Assembly: GCA_021234155.1 (NCBI GenBank)
Contig: JAJEKV010000004.1
Span: 20,377,619-20,441,618 of the forward strand
From: Isoetes taiwanensis
Taxonomy: Eukaryota > Streptophyta > Lycopodiopsida > Isoetales > Isoetaceae
DNA length: 64,000 bases
Reading direction: 5' to 3'
The notes beneath the pieces are model-generated. The model had not been told where the DNA came from, searched no databases, and saw only the letters and a program-made list of their open reading frames with translations. Of this stretch, positions 1 through 12,632 are shown piece by piece (the stretch's first letter is position 1; each line of letters starts with the position of its first letter). Made by a program: the position numbers and the translations under genes.

Positions 1-3000
1 CATTAATTCAATCTATTAGGCTTACTTCGACCCACATGAAAGAAGAGCAAAAGGAAGGGGAAGAGGAAGAAGTTTAAGACCAAATGGTCTATGAGATGCA
101 CACACAACACCTTCTCCTACTTCATTCATGTACAGTGGTGGGGGCAGGTCCCATCATGGGTGTGTTGTGTGTATAAGATCCCTGAGCTTCCTGTGGACGT
201 TAAAAATCTACCTACCTACCTATTTATCTATTGGTTATCATCTTGTGTGTTGAGTATGAGTCATGTTAAAGTGCCTATAACAAACCAATCTAATTAATCA
301 AAGTGATCTATCATAGTCAACCATGAATAACTAATTAATCAAGGGATGAAAGTCTCATTTCGAGTAGTATGCTAATTTATCAAAGGGTCAATTTTAACAG
401 GCCCTTAAAAGGGTCAATGAAGTGCACATTTCAAGATTATATAAACAATCTTGCTAAGCAGGTGCGGGTCAAAGTCTTTTAGGGTACTATGAACAATCAC
501 ACTAGTTAATCAACTAGTCAAAGTTTCATTCAAATTATTTTAGTTTAATTAAATTGTCAATTGTATATATAGCAGGATTAACAAGCATATTGTTCAATGG
601 AAGGGTCAATTATTCATAGTACCATCATCACTAATTAACTAAAGGGCCAAGTGCTCATTGTACCTTAAATGTATCAGATATGAACTTTTGTACCAATACT
701 ATGAGCAACCTTACATAAGATAGATAGATAGAAAGTCTACTGTCAACTGGCTCAAACATTACCAAAAATAAAAAATAAAAAATGAAAGAAAAAAAACAGT
801 CTCAAAGTTAAACAGGCCAAGGAATACTATGCTTGAAAGTAACCAAAGCGGATCTCAATAGATGGATAATAAATAGCTTGACCCAAACTGTGTACTACCC
901 ACTTATGTGCTAGGCGAGCATCACGTACTTTGATTAACTCAGAACTGTTACTTCAGATCTTCCTTGACTGGGTAAAATAATCTGTGCAAGATATGAAGAT
1001 GACTAGTTATATCATGAAATTGATGGACCAATCTATGACATGGTTTATTCACTTGTATTTTTCCTACTCGATAAGAAACAACACTACCATCTGTCTGTAC
1101 ATGCATAGTAGAGGTAAAGAACTCATCAACCTCCTCTTGAACTGTCATCCCATTTGTCTCGGAATCCCAACAATACCTAATTTTAGGGTTCTATTAATCT
1201 AGCGGCCGAGAATGAAGTTGATCAACTGCCTTGCAAGCTCCATGGTTGGACTGTGGCGCCACCGATGCTCCCAAAAGTTGCTAAGAACTTCATCCAAAGT
1301 GCACATATTTCTTCCGTTGCATGCTTGCAAGGAGTCCAGATCAGCCCAATGAGGATGTTCTTGAATAGTTAGCATTTACAACGAAATTAGTTGACAAGGA
1401 GTTGATAAGGAACAAAAAAACTAATTGACAAGGAGTAGACAAGGAGGATGCAGACAAGGAGCAGACAAGGAGCAAACAAGGAGCAGGGCCAAGAAGAGGA
1501 TGGAAGAAGGGGAAAGAAACAAAGACAATGAAAACAGAGTTGTCCATTTAAAGAGAAATTATGTATATACTATGTATATTATGTATGTGTAAAAAATACT
1601 GTATATACTATGTATATATCGTGTCATTATGTATGTGCTGTATATATTTGTACAATACTGATATATATAACAAATAATGCAGCTACAGTGGACATCAATA
1701 ATTTTGATGAATATAATAAGTACATCTTCATTCAACGCAGAAGGCATCTATTGCTATGTCTCGATATTCGTCTTCTCCTTTCGAGCGGTCTATCTTGCTT
1801 CCACGTCCTAAAAATATAGACTTGCTATGGTGTTTAACACTAGACCTTTCCTTGGGACCATTCCTGATCCATGGACCAGAACTGGCCCACATGACCTCTG
1901 CCACTTAAACCCACGTAATTCACGAAAGAAATTTCAATTTTATAATATACCACCGTCATTTGAGTCTTCACTTATTTCTTAATAACCTCTGAGAATTTCA
2001 AAACCAATGGGGTCACCTATACCTTGTGGTGAATGCTCAAATATTGAAGAATTTGGCAGTTTCCGCACCAGTCCAGAACTGCCTTCTTCGATATTTCTAG
2101 CATAAAGTGACCTAAACCTTGCTAAAGCTGGAGGTATTCGCCTGTTTATCATAGAATACATTGAGTTTTATGTTCCCATATTTTCTTGCTATCATTTGAA
2201 ATCGGTGGAAGCCGCCAAATCCTATTTTAGTCAAAAAAACTGCTTGGGGTTTAAGAATTGTTACTCTCTCGTTATAACAAGTTTTGATTTAATTCTTATG
2301 GCCATGAGTTGCTAACTATACGAGCTATAGTTTCACGATTTTTTGGAGTTTAAATAAGTCATGTTAACATTAATATTTATGAAAAGAATCTACTATATAG
2401 AATTCTGGACAAAAGTATATGTTAAAATGCTCCAATAACAACCATCCATAATGCCATGTGGGCAATAAATGATGTGTTCTATTTATATCTACATAGAATG
2501 TAACTTTTATTAACTTACATATAGTATAACTAGGGTGTAACCATGCAATTTTTGGAATTCAAACATGATGTACAACAACCAGATTAACACATTAGAGCAT
2601 AAAAAGTTGGGTCAACTCCATAATTATAGGTCCAAAACTCCACAATGATTAAGCTAGTGATGTTTATTGATGAATTCAAGTGGATGTTGTGAAGTTTAGC
2701 CATGACAATATATAAATAGACCACATAACATTTCATATATACCTCTTTGGTTCATAGAAAGAGACACTACTTTTCCCCAAATATGCCTTTAAAATGGTTC
2801 AAAATGTGAGAAATGACATATATAGAGATTTATTATATAGGTTGGATGGTCTTATTGAAAAAAATACCATAAAATCTGCTTATTTCTTACTAGCATAAAC
2901 TTCATATCTGTGTTACTGCTATAAAGCATTGTCATCCAAGTAGAATAACATTACATGTAAGTTATCTTTCATATATATTATATTTTTTATGGATGCAAAC

Positions 3001-4985
3001 CTTTCTTGGCAATAGAAATCTCTAGTTGCATATTAAAGTAACATGTTATTTCTAAGATTTTAATTTATATAAGCACGCATCACCATTTATGGTCCACGAG
3101 ACCAATTGTATAGAGCATATACCTCTCACTAGCCTTATCCATTTTTCTCCATAGAATGATACTATGGCTTTTTAGCTTCGATCGCATGATTTTTGAAAGG
3201 TGTAAGTGAAAGTCCATGTGGGTTCAATTGGTCACAAATACCCTATAAATTCTCAATTGTTTGTGCTTCAACCTTACCCTTAAATTATACAAGCTAACCT
3301 AATCAATTAATTTTGTCCTATAGAGAATCGTAGAAGTAAACTATATGTGAAAGTTGAGATCAAAATTGAATAAGGTGGCACCATTAATTATCATCTGGAC
3401 CAATGATGGTCTGCAATTGGACTACAGATAGCAGTCTATCTTGATTTTTTATAGTAAACGTTTTTCATATTTTTCCTTGGTTCTTTTTGCATTGGTTTCT
3501 TGACATGAGATATTTTGAGGATGTGTTTTTTTAAAGTCACACCTTAGGGCACAAATCTAGAACAAACATGGAAGATATAATATAATTGATGTTATCTATT
3601 CTAGTACAATCCTTAAGATAATGAACAACAAATATTTTTTGTGAACAAAGTGATCCAAGAGCTACCCGTGTCCCAAAACTCAACTTGAAATAGACTAACA
3701 TAAGGATATTATCAATTTTTGAATGAACTATGGACCAGTAATGAGCAGGTACAGATATTGTTTTTGATTTTTTCTAACCATGTCTTTTGCTCTTTCCATG
3801 AGCTTGTTTTTGCATTAGTTTCGTATCCTTATAAACTTTCATAATGTGATTCTTTGGAGGACAACCTAGAATCATATGTAGCAATACTATCCATTTGTAT
3901 AAATTCCCTAAAATTGAAAATAGAAGTAAAAGTCAAAACATCAAATTCAAACTTTTATAGGATGGAGGACCTCGTGAATTACTTATATGCCAAATTTGGA
4001 TTCAAAATTGATCTCCTTCTAAAAGTTGTTGTTTTTATATCACAACTGCTTTCTGGGAACCAGTATTGGTTCTCAGAAGGCAGAGGACAGTTCCCTGTCA
4101 TGTTTGAATTGCTCTATCTTCCTTCACATAGTTCGAATTGAGATGTGGTTTTTTGTGCCTTCCTCTATATCTCGTGTAGAAAAATAACATTATAACAAAA
4201 AAAATCAAAAAAATCTTTTCATCAAGACAGTTTTACTTTGTGTGAACATGAAGCTTTTGGAACTTGACCCCCTTGGGTTTGCTAGAGCATAACTCACAAG
4301 AATGGGCGCTGATACATTTTTGTGTATTTTTTATGTGAAGCATGACTGCCATATATGAACTTCTAAAAAGGGTTTGGCTAGTTTTTGTGTTCTTGATTTT
4401 ATATGATTTTGTTTGCGAACCTTCAAAATGCCCTTTAATGGTCCATCATGGGACATGCCTAGTGTTAATAGCAATTAAAGGGGTGTCCTCCTTGATTCTT
4501 GGCTAGACGGAATAGCTATAAGCCCGAATAATGATGAACTGCTTGATTCATGTATGCTATAACTGTTATACGAGTTATATATCATATTAGTAGTATATTT
4601 CTGACATAACAAGTAATTCATCTATCTACTACATATTTGCAATTTGGACAACTGTAGCTATGGATTGTTGTTTACTTGACATTTTCTCTATCTTTTGTCT
4701 TCACTTTCTGATTGTGTCTGTTACTGCCTGAAAAAAAAGAAAAAAAAAGACACTCTCCTCTGCATATTCTAACCAAGTGGCAGTGTGCCAAGGTGCGAAA
4801 TAGGAACTCCCCAACACATTGTGTGTGAGAAAGTTTAGCACAATAGCCATGGTGCAAAATTAGCCACATAAATTGTGAAACATTTCTTTTCGCACTATAG
4901 CCAGGTGCAAAATAGGCCGTTCTACAATTTAAAACTTTTTCATTAATAAAAAAGTAATCATTTTACATGCCTCGATAGTACTTCG
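1..4985. other. AT-rich intergenic DNA, no gene seen
   Basis: I find no ORF with a recognisable domain, good length or splice-linked exons on either strand. The region is AT-rich with short tetranucleotide runs (CTAC/CTAT near 207-232, AGAT near 718-735). The direct strings at 1375-1490 are degenerate copies of a GACAAGGAG motif and give only a low-complexity ORF. Confidence 0.6.
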
Positions 4986-6360
4986 TCAAGGCAATATCGT
5001 CTCGTGCAGAGCATCAAGAGCATTTGCAGTTAATCGAGTCACCTCTTCTGGCATTGGAAAAGCTCTACCAGAATTGTGATAATTTTTCCTATCTTCTTTC
5101 TTCCTAGGGTACTTGGTCTGAACCTCCTCCTTGCAGATTCTCGCCATCATGAGTTTCAGAAGTACCCACTCCACGTGATTTTGGAAGTGCCGGATCTCCC
5201 GAACCCACCTCAATTTCAGCTTAAATGGTTGGCCCTTCTTATTAATCTTTAAAGGACCTTTACATAATTGCCTAGGCTAAGTTGATTTCCTCCTATGTCT
5301 TCTGAGTTGCCCAATTTCAAAAGTCGCATCAATCTCAGAAGCCACCACTATTTCTGGTACTACGGCGATAGGTACAATTTTCATGGGAACTAAAGCTGGT
5401 GCCCCATCTTTTCCAATGACATCACCTCCTTCGAACTGTCACAGGGATATTCTAGACAGAACATCCTTAAAATGAACATCCGGGTCATGAACATCCCTTT
5501 TCGATTCACCTTCTTCAATATCTTTAGCTTTTGAATCACCTCAAAATTTACTTCCGAGACTTTCTTCAAGCCTACTTCTGCCATCTCAAAACCCTATCAA
5601 AAGCAATCTTCAGAGTTACTGAAGCTCCATCTCATTCAACGCTCTTGGCACTTCCAGCTCAAAGTCGATGAAGTTGTCTAGACCTACAACAAAAGCATAG
5701 ATCTGTCCAAGGACCTCATCTTCCCTCAAACCAGTAACGAAAGATAATCATGGAGAAGCAGATAGTCCTTCCCTCCTACGTTAATTGGTAGAGCTTCTGT
5801 GGTACCCCATCTATCAAGTTTCTCTTCATGCTCGACTTCATCTTCCTGCTCTTCATCCTCGTCCTCGTCTAGCTTTTCCACCGGTTCTTTCCCTTTGTCT
5901 GCATAAGAAAAATCTCCTCTACTAGGTGGATGAGGTTCTGCAATAGCCTTCCATTGTGGTTCCTCCCTACCTATTGATTTGATCGCATAGATCATGTAAG
6001 TAGCAAACATGATGTCAATAGGATATAAATTATCCTTCCCATCCTTCTCACATAAGCCGGATGGTAGCTCTTAGGCGACCTTCAAACCTTATCATGATCA
6101 GCTTTCGGAAACAACTTCAGAAAGAACTTCAGATCAATAAAATCTTTCCAATTGAGAGAGAAGGATGCACTTCAGCTTCTGCCATGGCCATGAAGATTTG
6201 AATATATTGACTATATGTCAATGTGTTCGTTTGCCTCAGAGATTATATCCATTGTCAGATGAAAGTTATTATATACTACAATAGCGTCCATGGGGTTTTC
6301 AGGTTGCTAAGCGAACTCTTCTGAGGGTAATAGTCGATGCTCAGCTTCCTTCGTGACGAT
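4986..6360 (-). pseudogene. Decayed coding remnant, family not recognised
   Basis: Several short minus-strand frames follow one another in the same direction (about 6010-5726, 5715-5620, 5584-5390, 5213-4986) and look protein-like. One carries an acidic stretch (EDEDEEQEDEVEHEE) after a motif MFATYMIYAIKS. Stops and frame changes separate them, so this is probably a broken gene or a retroelement gag-like remnant rather than a working gene. I do not recognise the family. The strongest block is 6010-5620. Confidence 0.3.
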
Positions 6361-7241
6361 CTCATCGTACAGTGCCTTAAACTGTTCGCAAGATTTTTTC
6401 AACCTGACGCTTGAATTAACGTGGCCACGGTACAATATTTGCAAGAATAAAATAGTGCGAAATGTTAGAAGCTATATCTCTCTATTTATATTGTTAACTG
6501 ACTTGCCTTGCTTCTTTCTGCATATGGTGGTTTATTGCACCGTGGCATGGTGCGAAACTACACTACACGACTATATACAAAGTCAGCATGTTTTGCACAG
6601 TGGTTACGGTGCTGACTTTGCATAAGGATCTAAGTTATTGGCACACAACACTGGGATTTGAACCCAGTAACACCTTGTTATTTATTTGTTTGATTATTTT
6701 CAGTTAAAGAAAGTGCAACAGGAGGCGTATAAAGCTTTGTCGTGTATAACTCTTTCCTACGTTTTGACACCATCCACCCAAAATAATTCTTACATCAAAT
6801 AAAGACCATGCTTCTTCAATTTTTAAGCTTTTAAACAATTGACCACTTTTAAAGATGGAAATGTCAATGATCGCAGAATGGGTGTCATTAACATCGGCTT
6901 GTTCCACGGGAACCCATGTCCATCTATTTCCTTCTTTTACTTCCCTCCATCTTTTGTACTGTTTGCTTTCGAATACAATATCTGATTCGAACGCTTTCTT
7001 TCTTTATCCTGCAATCTACCTTCTCAACTCTTTCATGCCGTTAGGACGACCATTCTTCAGTAAACATTTTTTATGTCTTCTTGACATTCTCAACATCCGT
7101 GAACAATGCATTCAATAAACATATTGATGACTACATTTACCTTCATGTGTCCACATATTCCGCCTTCATCCTTCAAAGTAGTGAAAATTTCCTATGAGTA
7201 TTTCATCTTGGCAAGAAATAGAGGAGTGGAATCCATTAAGC

Positions 7242-7257
7242 AAGAACTAAGCTGTGA
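7242..7257 (+). repeat. Left target-site duplication of LINE A
   Basis: The 16-bp string AAGAACTAAGCTGTGA here recurs at 32877-32892, directly after the poly(A) tail of the LINE 3' end. A 16-bp direct repeat bounding a poly(A)-tailed unit is the usual mark of LINE target-primed insertion. Confidence 0.85.
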
Positions 7258-7438
7258 GATCAACTTGGAGTTTTTGAAAAAGATGGGAGGCGCTCAGATG
7301 GGCGCCATGGTGATGGCGGCAGTGGTGGCTTGTGAATCCTTCATAACTTCTGCATCCGGACTCCGTTTTCAGCGACTTTTGGTTCGTTGGAAAGCTTTTT
7401 CAGTGCTCCTTCTGTTTGTACATATTTTTCTTTGATTC

Positions 7439-8966
7439 TTGCTATGTTTGACAGTCAGTTTTGATACCTCTGTTGTGGCCTCCTGCGGTAAACCCCTGAA
7501 TATGGTGATGGCGGGGAATTCTGCACCAATTTTGGGCCTGGAGAAGGCTGGGCCAGGGATTCGTGTCAGAGATGCTGCAAGAGGAAAGAAAGAAGGCAAG
7601 GACATATCCAAAAGCTGCATCAGCTTGGTGCTGGATCTTCATGAGCCAATTCTTAGCCAAGATGTATCCAGTAGGCATCCGATGGATTCCCAGGAGTTGG
7701 CTTCTGGAAATTCGGAGAGGATGGAGAATAGAAAGGTGGTGCCCAGCTCAATGCCACCTTTGGAGTCTGTAACTTTGCCATCTTTTGTTGGTGAGAATGG
7801 TGGTTTGCTGCCAGAAGACCCCTTTCGGGTATGTTCCCCAGAGGTGATGCCTCAACCACCACGAGCCCCAGCTCCTCATGCATGGAAAGGTAATGACACT
7901 GTTGCCCGTCTTTCTAGGCCTAGGTTTTCTGATTGGATTAGGCAACCGTTGCAAGCAGAAAGTGCAGAGAAAAGTTCTAGGGTGACAGAGGCACTGCTTA
8001 TCTTAGAGCAGAATAACAAGAAGGATTTGCAGCAAGTTTTTAAATCATTACCTCCTGTTGTAGAAATTAATCACCAGAAGCATGTGCAGTATACAGAGAA
8101 TTTGGTTGCATCTTCGGTGTTAGGCCATTTCACTGGGGCCTTTTTGGATATGCAGAGGCTTGGGTACTGGCTACGGGCTCAGTTTAAGAGGCTGGGGTTG
8201 CCTCCATATGTGACCCTGATGTCTCTGGGTAATAATTTTTTTCTTATTATGGTTGATTCTGAGGCCGCGGTGGAGCAGTTAGTCTCGCATGGAGTGGCAC
8301 GTATGGGAGGGGCCTATGTTTTGTTCCAGCATTATGCTCCAGGTTGCTGCAGTTAGAGTGCCATGCTGGCTTCAAATCCAGGATCTGCCTCCAGAGATGA
8401 TGGTGCCTGAGTTTCTAGTGGCCATGGCCAAAGGCCTGGGAACTCACATAGTGCACTCGATTGTGGGTGCACCACAGATATGTGTAGGTATTCGGGCGGA
8501 TGAAGTGTTACCTCAGAGTCTTGTGGTTAAGAGTGGTGATTATTATTCTTACTTCCAGTTGGACTTGCTCAATGGGGGAGAGCTTTTGGCAATGTTTCCC
8601 TCGCTTAAGCAGTTTCACCAGCATAATACGCATTCAGCACCCAAGCAGGCAGAGCAAGTAGTGATTGGGCCGCCTTCATCTTCTGCACTTGTTCCCCCTG
8701 TGTTGAAGGCTGTGGAGCAGGTGGGCAGTCCAGAGACACAATCTGAACCCTCCTCTCGTATGGTGCATCCCGAGGTATGTAGGAGACTTGCACAGATTGA
8801 AGAGTTGCAGCAGAAAGAGGAAGGGTGGCAACAGGTTGTTTCTAGGAGGCGAGCTCAGGTGAGAGCTCCTCAAGAGGGTCATTTAGCTCATCTGCAGCCC
8901 ACTGTGCCGACCCCTCCTCAAGTGGATCGAATGGTCATTGATCAGGTACAAGGGGGGTGCACATAA
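7439..8966 (+). pseudogene. LINE ORF1 (DUF4283-like RNA-binding protein), frameshifted
   Basis: ORF1 proteins of plant LINEs bind the element RNA. A first frame of about 305 codons (7439-8356) ends HYAPGCCS; a second frame (8289-8966) resumes with VPCWLQIQDLPPEMM, the usual continuation of the DUF4283-type domain. Thus a one-base indel around 8330-8356 breaks the gene. The core of the domain runs over about residues 190-300 of the first frame (SSVLGHFTGAF, LGNNFFLIMVDSEAAVEQL). The first Met is uncertain; the Met in MVMAGNSAP near 7501 is an alternative. The coding sequence runs into the left edge of element A. Confidence 0.65.
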
Positions 8967-9019
8967 TATGCACGTCTGTACCAACAGCGTGAACGTAAAG
9001 GGTTTTTTTAGTGGTTTAG

Positions 9020-9037
9020 TCGACCGTATACGGTCGA
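9020..9037. promoter_or_regulatory. 18-bp perfect palindrome near element A terminus
   Basis: TCGACCGTATACGGTCGA is a perfect palindrome about 70 bp inside the left end; the right arm has it with one mismatch (about 32303-32320). A shorter dyad, GTGCACATAATATGCAC, sits at 8957-8973. Subterminal palindromes are plausible transposase-binding sites; that role is inferred. Confidence 0.4.
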
Positions 9038-9279
9038 GCTCTCATACATTTTCAGTGTTCTTTTCCCAGCTTTGAACGTTAAGGGAGGAAAGGCGGGAAG
9101 GGGGGATCCGTAGGTGGAAGATTAGGGCAGCTTGAACCATTTCTAAGACCAGGAGCTATCCGTTTGCCTATTTGTGGTTTATTTAGTGGGCTTCATTTTC
9201 TTCTTTGGCAACAAGAGAGTTCAAGAAAACGGGTGATGGATGGCTCTTTTGATCTCTCTTTGTTACAATTGTGCATGTG

Positions 9280-10165
9280 TATGCAGAATGTACAACAGAA
9301 AAAATTGATATCCTTGAAGTTGGGATCATCTCGCCATACTCTGGCCAAGTGAAAGCTATAGAAATCCGTCTACAGGCTTTCAAGTTCAGTGTCTTGCAAT
9401 TGGAGGTTAAGTCTATAGATGGATTCCAAGGGCGTGAAAAGGACGGCATATTAGTTTCGACTGTACGCTCTAATGGCTCGGGAAATATTGGATTTCTTGA
9501 AGATTATCGGAGATTAAACGTTGCAATAACTCGTGCCAGGTTTGAGACATTTTCTATTTGCATCCATAAGTATATCTGGTTGATAGGGTTTCCATCGCAG
9601 GAGCTGTCTATATATTGTAGGGCATGCAAACACTTTAAATGCAAGAGAATGCATCTGGAAAGAATTGATAGATGATGCAAAACGAAGGGATTGCTTTATG
9701 AATTTTGGACGAAATGAGGAAGTATGTAAACTGGTAAAAAGAATGAAGATAGAACTCAATCAACTTGCGGATCTGCTAAATCCTTCTTCTATACTGTTCA
9801 ATGATACCACTTGGAAGGTACTTAGCATTTCTTTCTCTTTTTGACATTTAGAATAGATGGTAATTCTATGCTAAGTTTTGCAGGTTCTATTCAGCAAGGA
9901 GTTCATAGCAAGTTTTATTGGGATTAAATCTGTACATGTTAAGCAGAACATACTACATGCAATTCTTAAGCTTGCAAAAGGTCAATGGCCAAAGCATAAG
10001 TTTCATGGTCTGGCATCGGAAGTATTTCCTGATGTTATTAATGTGAGGTTGTCCATGGGTTTTTACATAGTTTGGACTGTTGATGTGCAAAGGGACCCTG
10101 TAAACCAGATTATAAGAGTGTGGAATGTTGTCAGTGCGCAAGAGCTACTTTGGACTGTAAAATAG
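9280..10165 (+). pseudogene. SF1 helicase (UPF1/SEN1-like) C-terminal fragment, left copy
   Basis: Three exons are readable. The first ends near 9539 and contains [24 protein letters not shown] and [11 protein letters not shown], which match the C-terminal helicase motifs (IV to VI) of the UPF1/SEN1 group. A canonical intron (9540-9600) joins it to [19 protein letters not shown] and onward; a second intron (9818-9883) leads to VLFSKEFIASF and the extended tail typical of plant SEN1-like proteins. A deletion of roughly 28 bp relative to the right arm puts a stop at 10163-10165. The N-terminal helicase half (Walker A and B) is absent, so this is a fragment. Confidence 0.75.
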
Positions 10166-10726
10166 CGAATCATATCTTAAGCACGTATTGAGCTCAAATA
10201 GATTCAGGTATTTCCATACAAGTATTCTTTAATTCCTTACAGTATCCACTTAGGCTTTTGCAAACTCCGTTGGTGCAACAACCCTTTTTTTGTCTGTTTT
10301 TTTTCTTATACAGCTCTTTCTTTCGAGGTAACACAACTTTCTATTCTTCTGAAATGCAATAGACTATGATCAACAATTGCTTCCCGCAGAAGGATGCTTT
10401 TATAATCTAGAAGTGCAAGCGTTGGATTCTGAAGGTCAGGGATTTTTTTATTGAGTGTTGCTTGGTAGAATGTTCTGTGTTTCGGGCTTTTCTATATGTC
10501 ATTGAGCTTCAGCATTGTGCTCTTTTTCAGATCGATTCACTCACTGTAGACATCATAAAGCATTGGAAAATGATTGCTTAGAGTTTTGGGATATTTTGGA
10601 TTCCCCCATGCATGGAGCAAGATAGATATCCTTTTGGAATAAGAATTTCAGTTTTCCTATTTCCTGAGGTGATTTTTATTTCTGTTGAAGCATTAAGTAT
10701 GAAAGTAAAATAAGCAAACCTCTTCC

Positions 10727-11080
10727 GTGTGGCCCTTTTGGATGTGCAGGTTTGTATTGAAAAGAGCATACCATCTACTTAAAGACGACCTTATAGATCA
10801 AGGCCATTCAATTGAAAGGTCTCCATCAGGTATGAGACACCACTTTCTTAATTTTCATATATTCTATTATCTGTGGAAAAACTGTTGGACACAGTTGTGT
10901 TCTTTTTTTCTTTGTTCTTTGGAGCTCTGTTTGTCATAATTGCATTGGTTGTATTTAATTCAATAAGTTGGATGCTCTTGCAAAATTGGAGAAGATAGGG
11001 AGTCATGAGTAATGTGCATTGGATATTCCTTTTGTTGCATTTGCAAATTTAGAAGAGCACAAGATAAGAAGCATTTGTCC

Positions 11081-11112
<32 letters not shown>

Positions 11113-11520
11113 CCTTCGTTGTGGTGCTTTAGGTTTGGGGCGCCTACTCTGGTTCACAAGTAGCAGCAGTTAATCCTTTTTATTCAATCCTCTTTGCAGA
11201 TTGCTAGGACTGGAAAGGTGAGCAAACAGCAAAGGGACAAGGCCTGGAATGAACTACAAAATGCGGCATTGGATGGAAAGAAGCGACCATTCTATCGCTC
11301 TGTTGACTGGACCGGTCGTATGTATGTATGCGGTACATAACCCATTTTTTTATATATTGTGTCATATCGATTGTAATGGATCCGATTATGATTGTAATTG
11401 TTTAGGAGGTCTTGATGTTCCAATAGAAAGGCCATTTGTGCACAAGGATTGGAGGTTTGGGCACTATCACTGAAGGTCCGCAAGATCCAAAGTGAGTAGC
11501 ATATTGAGATTCTTGCTAAG
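10727..11520 (+). pseudogene. Exons of an unrecognised plant gene, left copy
   Basis: Further exon-like blocks follow the helicase exons in the same direction: VLKRAYHLLKDDLIDQG (about 10752-10829), then after an acceptor near 11200 a block with GKVSKQQRDKAWNELQ and KKRPFYRSVDWTGRM, then after another acceptor near 11405 GGLDVPIE and FVHKDWRFGHY. The flanking GT and AG sites fit. I do not recognise the protein. It may be the tail of the same gene or a second captured gene. The right copy (about 30540-29690, minus) reads further and differs by a few residues. Confidence 0.4.
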
Positions 11521-11904
11521 CAATATCAAAGCTTGGTTTCCATCGGTGAAAAGGTGGTGTCTAAGGCCAGTTTAAAAGCACAACCTCAATTAGCTTGTGC
11601 CCGAAAGCGTGAAATAAAGGAGGATGTATATAACAGCAGTTTAGGACTTGCACTGTGGCTCAATATCCTGCATTGCAACGTAATTATCATAACTAATGGC
11701 AGAAGCCAAAGTCTCAATTTGAACAATGCGTTACTAGTGGCATTAAGTTAGCATGCTTATATTGAATGTGCTTTGCTTCTTTTTCTACCTTGTTCTCTTT
11801 TTTTTCTAAGTGCACTAGGTGGGGAGATGAGAGAACAAGATGTGTTTGCCTTGAAATCTCATGCCTTTGCAAAAGCAAATGAATAGCCTTTACTGATTCT
11901 CAAG

Positions 11905-12138
11905 CATGGGGGATTCACACAGAAGACCCGTATAAACCTAGTGAGTGCATGGAAGGGGGTTTTTTCTCGACGTTTTCGTACGTATACTAGGGGTTTAAAT
12001 CCCCCTCTTACTGACATTCTAGTGTATTTTTTCCACGGAGTTTTTTCCAACACTTTTGCGTACGTATATAGGGGTGTTTCTTCTCATCTTAAGCACGCAG
12101 GTGGCATATGCTCATGTGATAAAGGTGAACCCCCCGTG
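11905..12138 (+). mobile_element. 234-bp MITE with 8-bp target duplication, left arm only
   Basis: Inserted between two copies of TTCTCAAG (11897-11904 and 12139-12146); the right arm has only one copy and no insert, which proves the insertion. The ends are CATGGGGGATTCAC and, inverted, CACGGGGGGTTCAC. An 8-bp duplication and CA-starting ends fit a hAT-type non-autonomous element. Inside are two related halves, each with GTACGTATA followed by GGGG. Confidence 0.85.
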
Positions 12139-12329
12139 TTCTCAAGTCTCCCAAGAAGGTGGCAGCTGTTGGAAATAAAACTATATTGTGATTTTTGAAC
12201 TACCCTTGGTGTATTGAAGGTGATGAACACATAGATTCAGATAAATGATGTGAATGTGTTTAATCAATTCAGAAATTGATAAGCTATTTAGGAAGAGAAA
12301 TGAAATAGGGCAATTCAGATAAATACACG

Positions 12330-12630
12330 GGTTGGCTAATGCTAAATCTTGAATTGGGTATTAGCCTATTTTGCTAAGTTTTTTGAGTTGCCCTAGGGCT
12401 TTATTTAGATATTATTTTTTGACGTTGCATGGAGGCCATCCATGGGAATTACATGCAATCGTGGATCTAGCCAAGGTTGAGAGGCATGGCTAGATCCACG
12501 ATTGCATGTAATTCCCATGGATGGCCTCCATGCAATGTCAAAAAATAATATCTAAATAAAGCCCTAGGGCAACTCAAAAAACTTAGCAAAATAGGCTAAT
12601 ACCCAATTCAAGATTTAGCATTAGCCAACC
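12330..12630. repeat. 144-bp inverted repeat with 13-nt spacer (fold-back)
   Basis: 12330-12473 and 12487-12630 are near-perfect reverse complements separated by 13 nt. The same sequence also forms the inner edge of the right arm at about 29057-29200, so three copies exist. The fold-back marks the inner end of the left arm and directly joins the inverted LINE fragment at 12633. Confidence 0.85.
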
Positions 12631-12632
12631 TG

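Larger units (their letters stand above)
8949..12473 (+). repeat. Left arm of the large inverted repeat
   Basis: Reads as the reverse complement of 29057-32392 with scattered substitutions and indels. It carries helicase exons, unrecognised exons and a long T-run (about 11084-11113; the mirror A-run is near 30171-30191). Left-only differences are a deletion of roughly 28 bp near 10162 and a 234-bp MITE at 11905-12138. Confidence 0.85.

Noticed and set aside
6640-6680. tRNA-like T-arm (minus strand CTGGGTTCAAATCCCAG)
   Set aside because: Only the T stem-loop is present; no matching acceptor strand, anticodon or D arm lies upstream, so it is not a tRNA gene.
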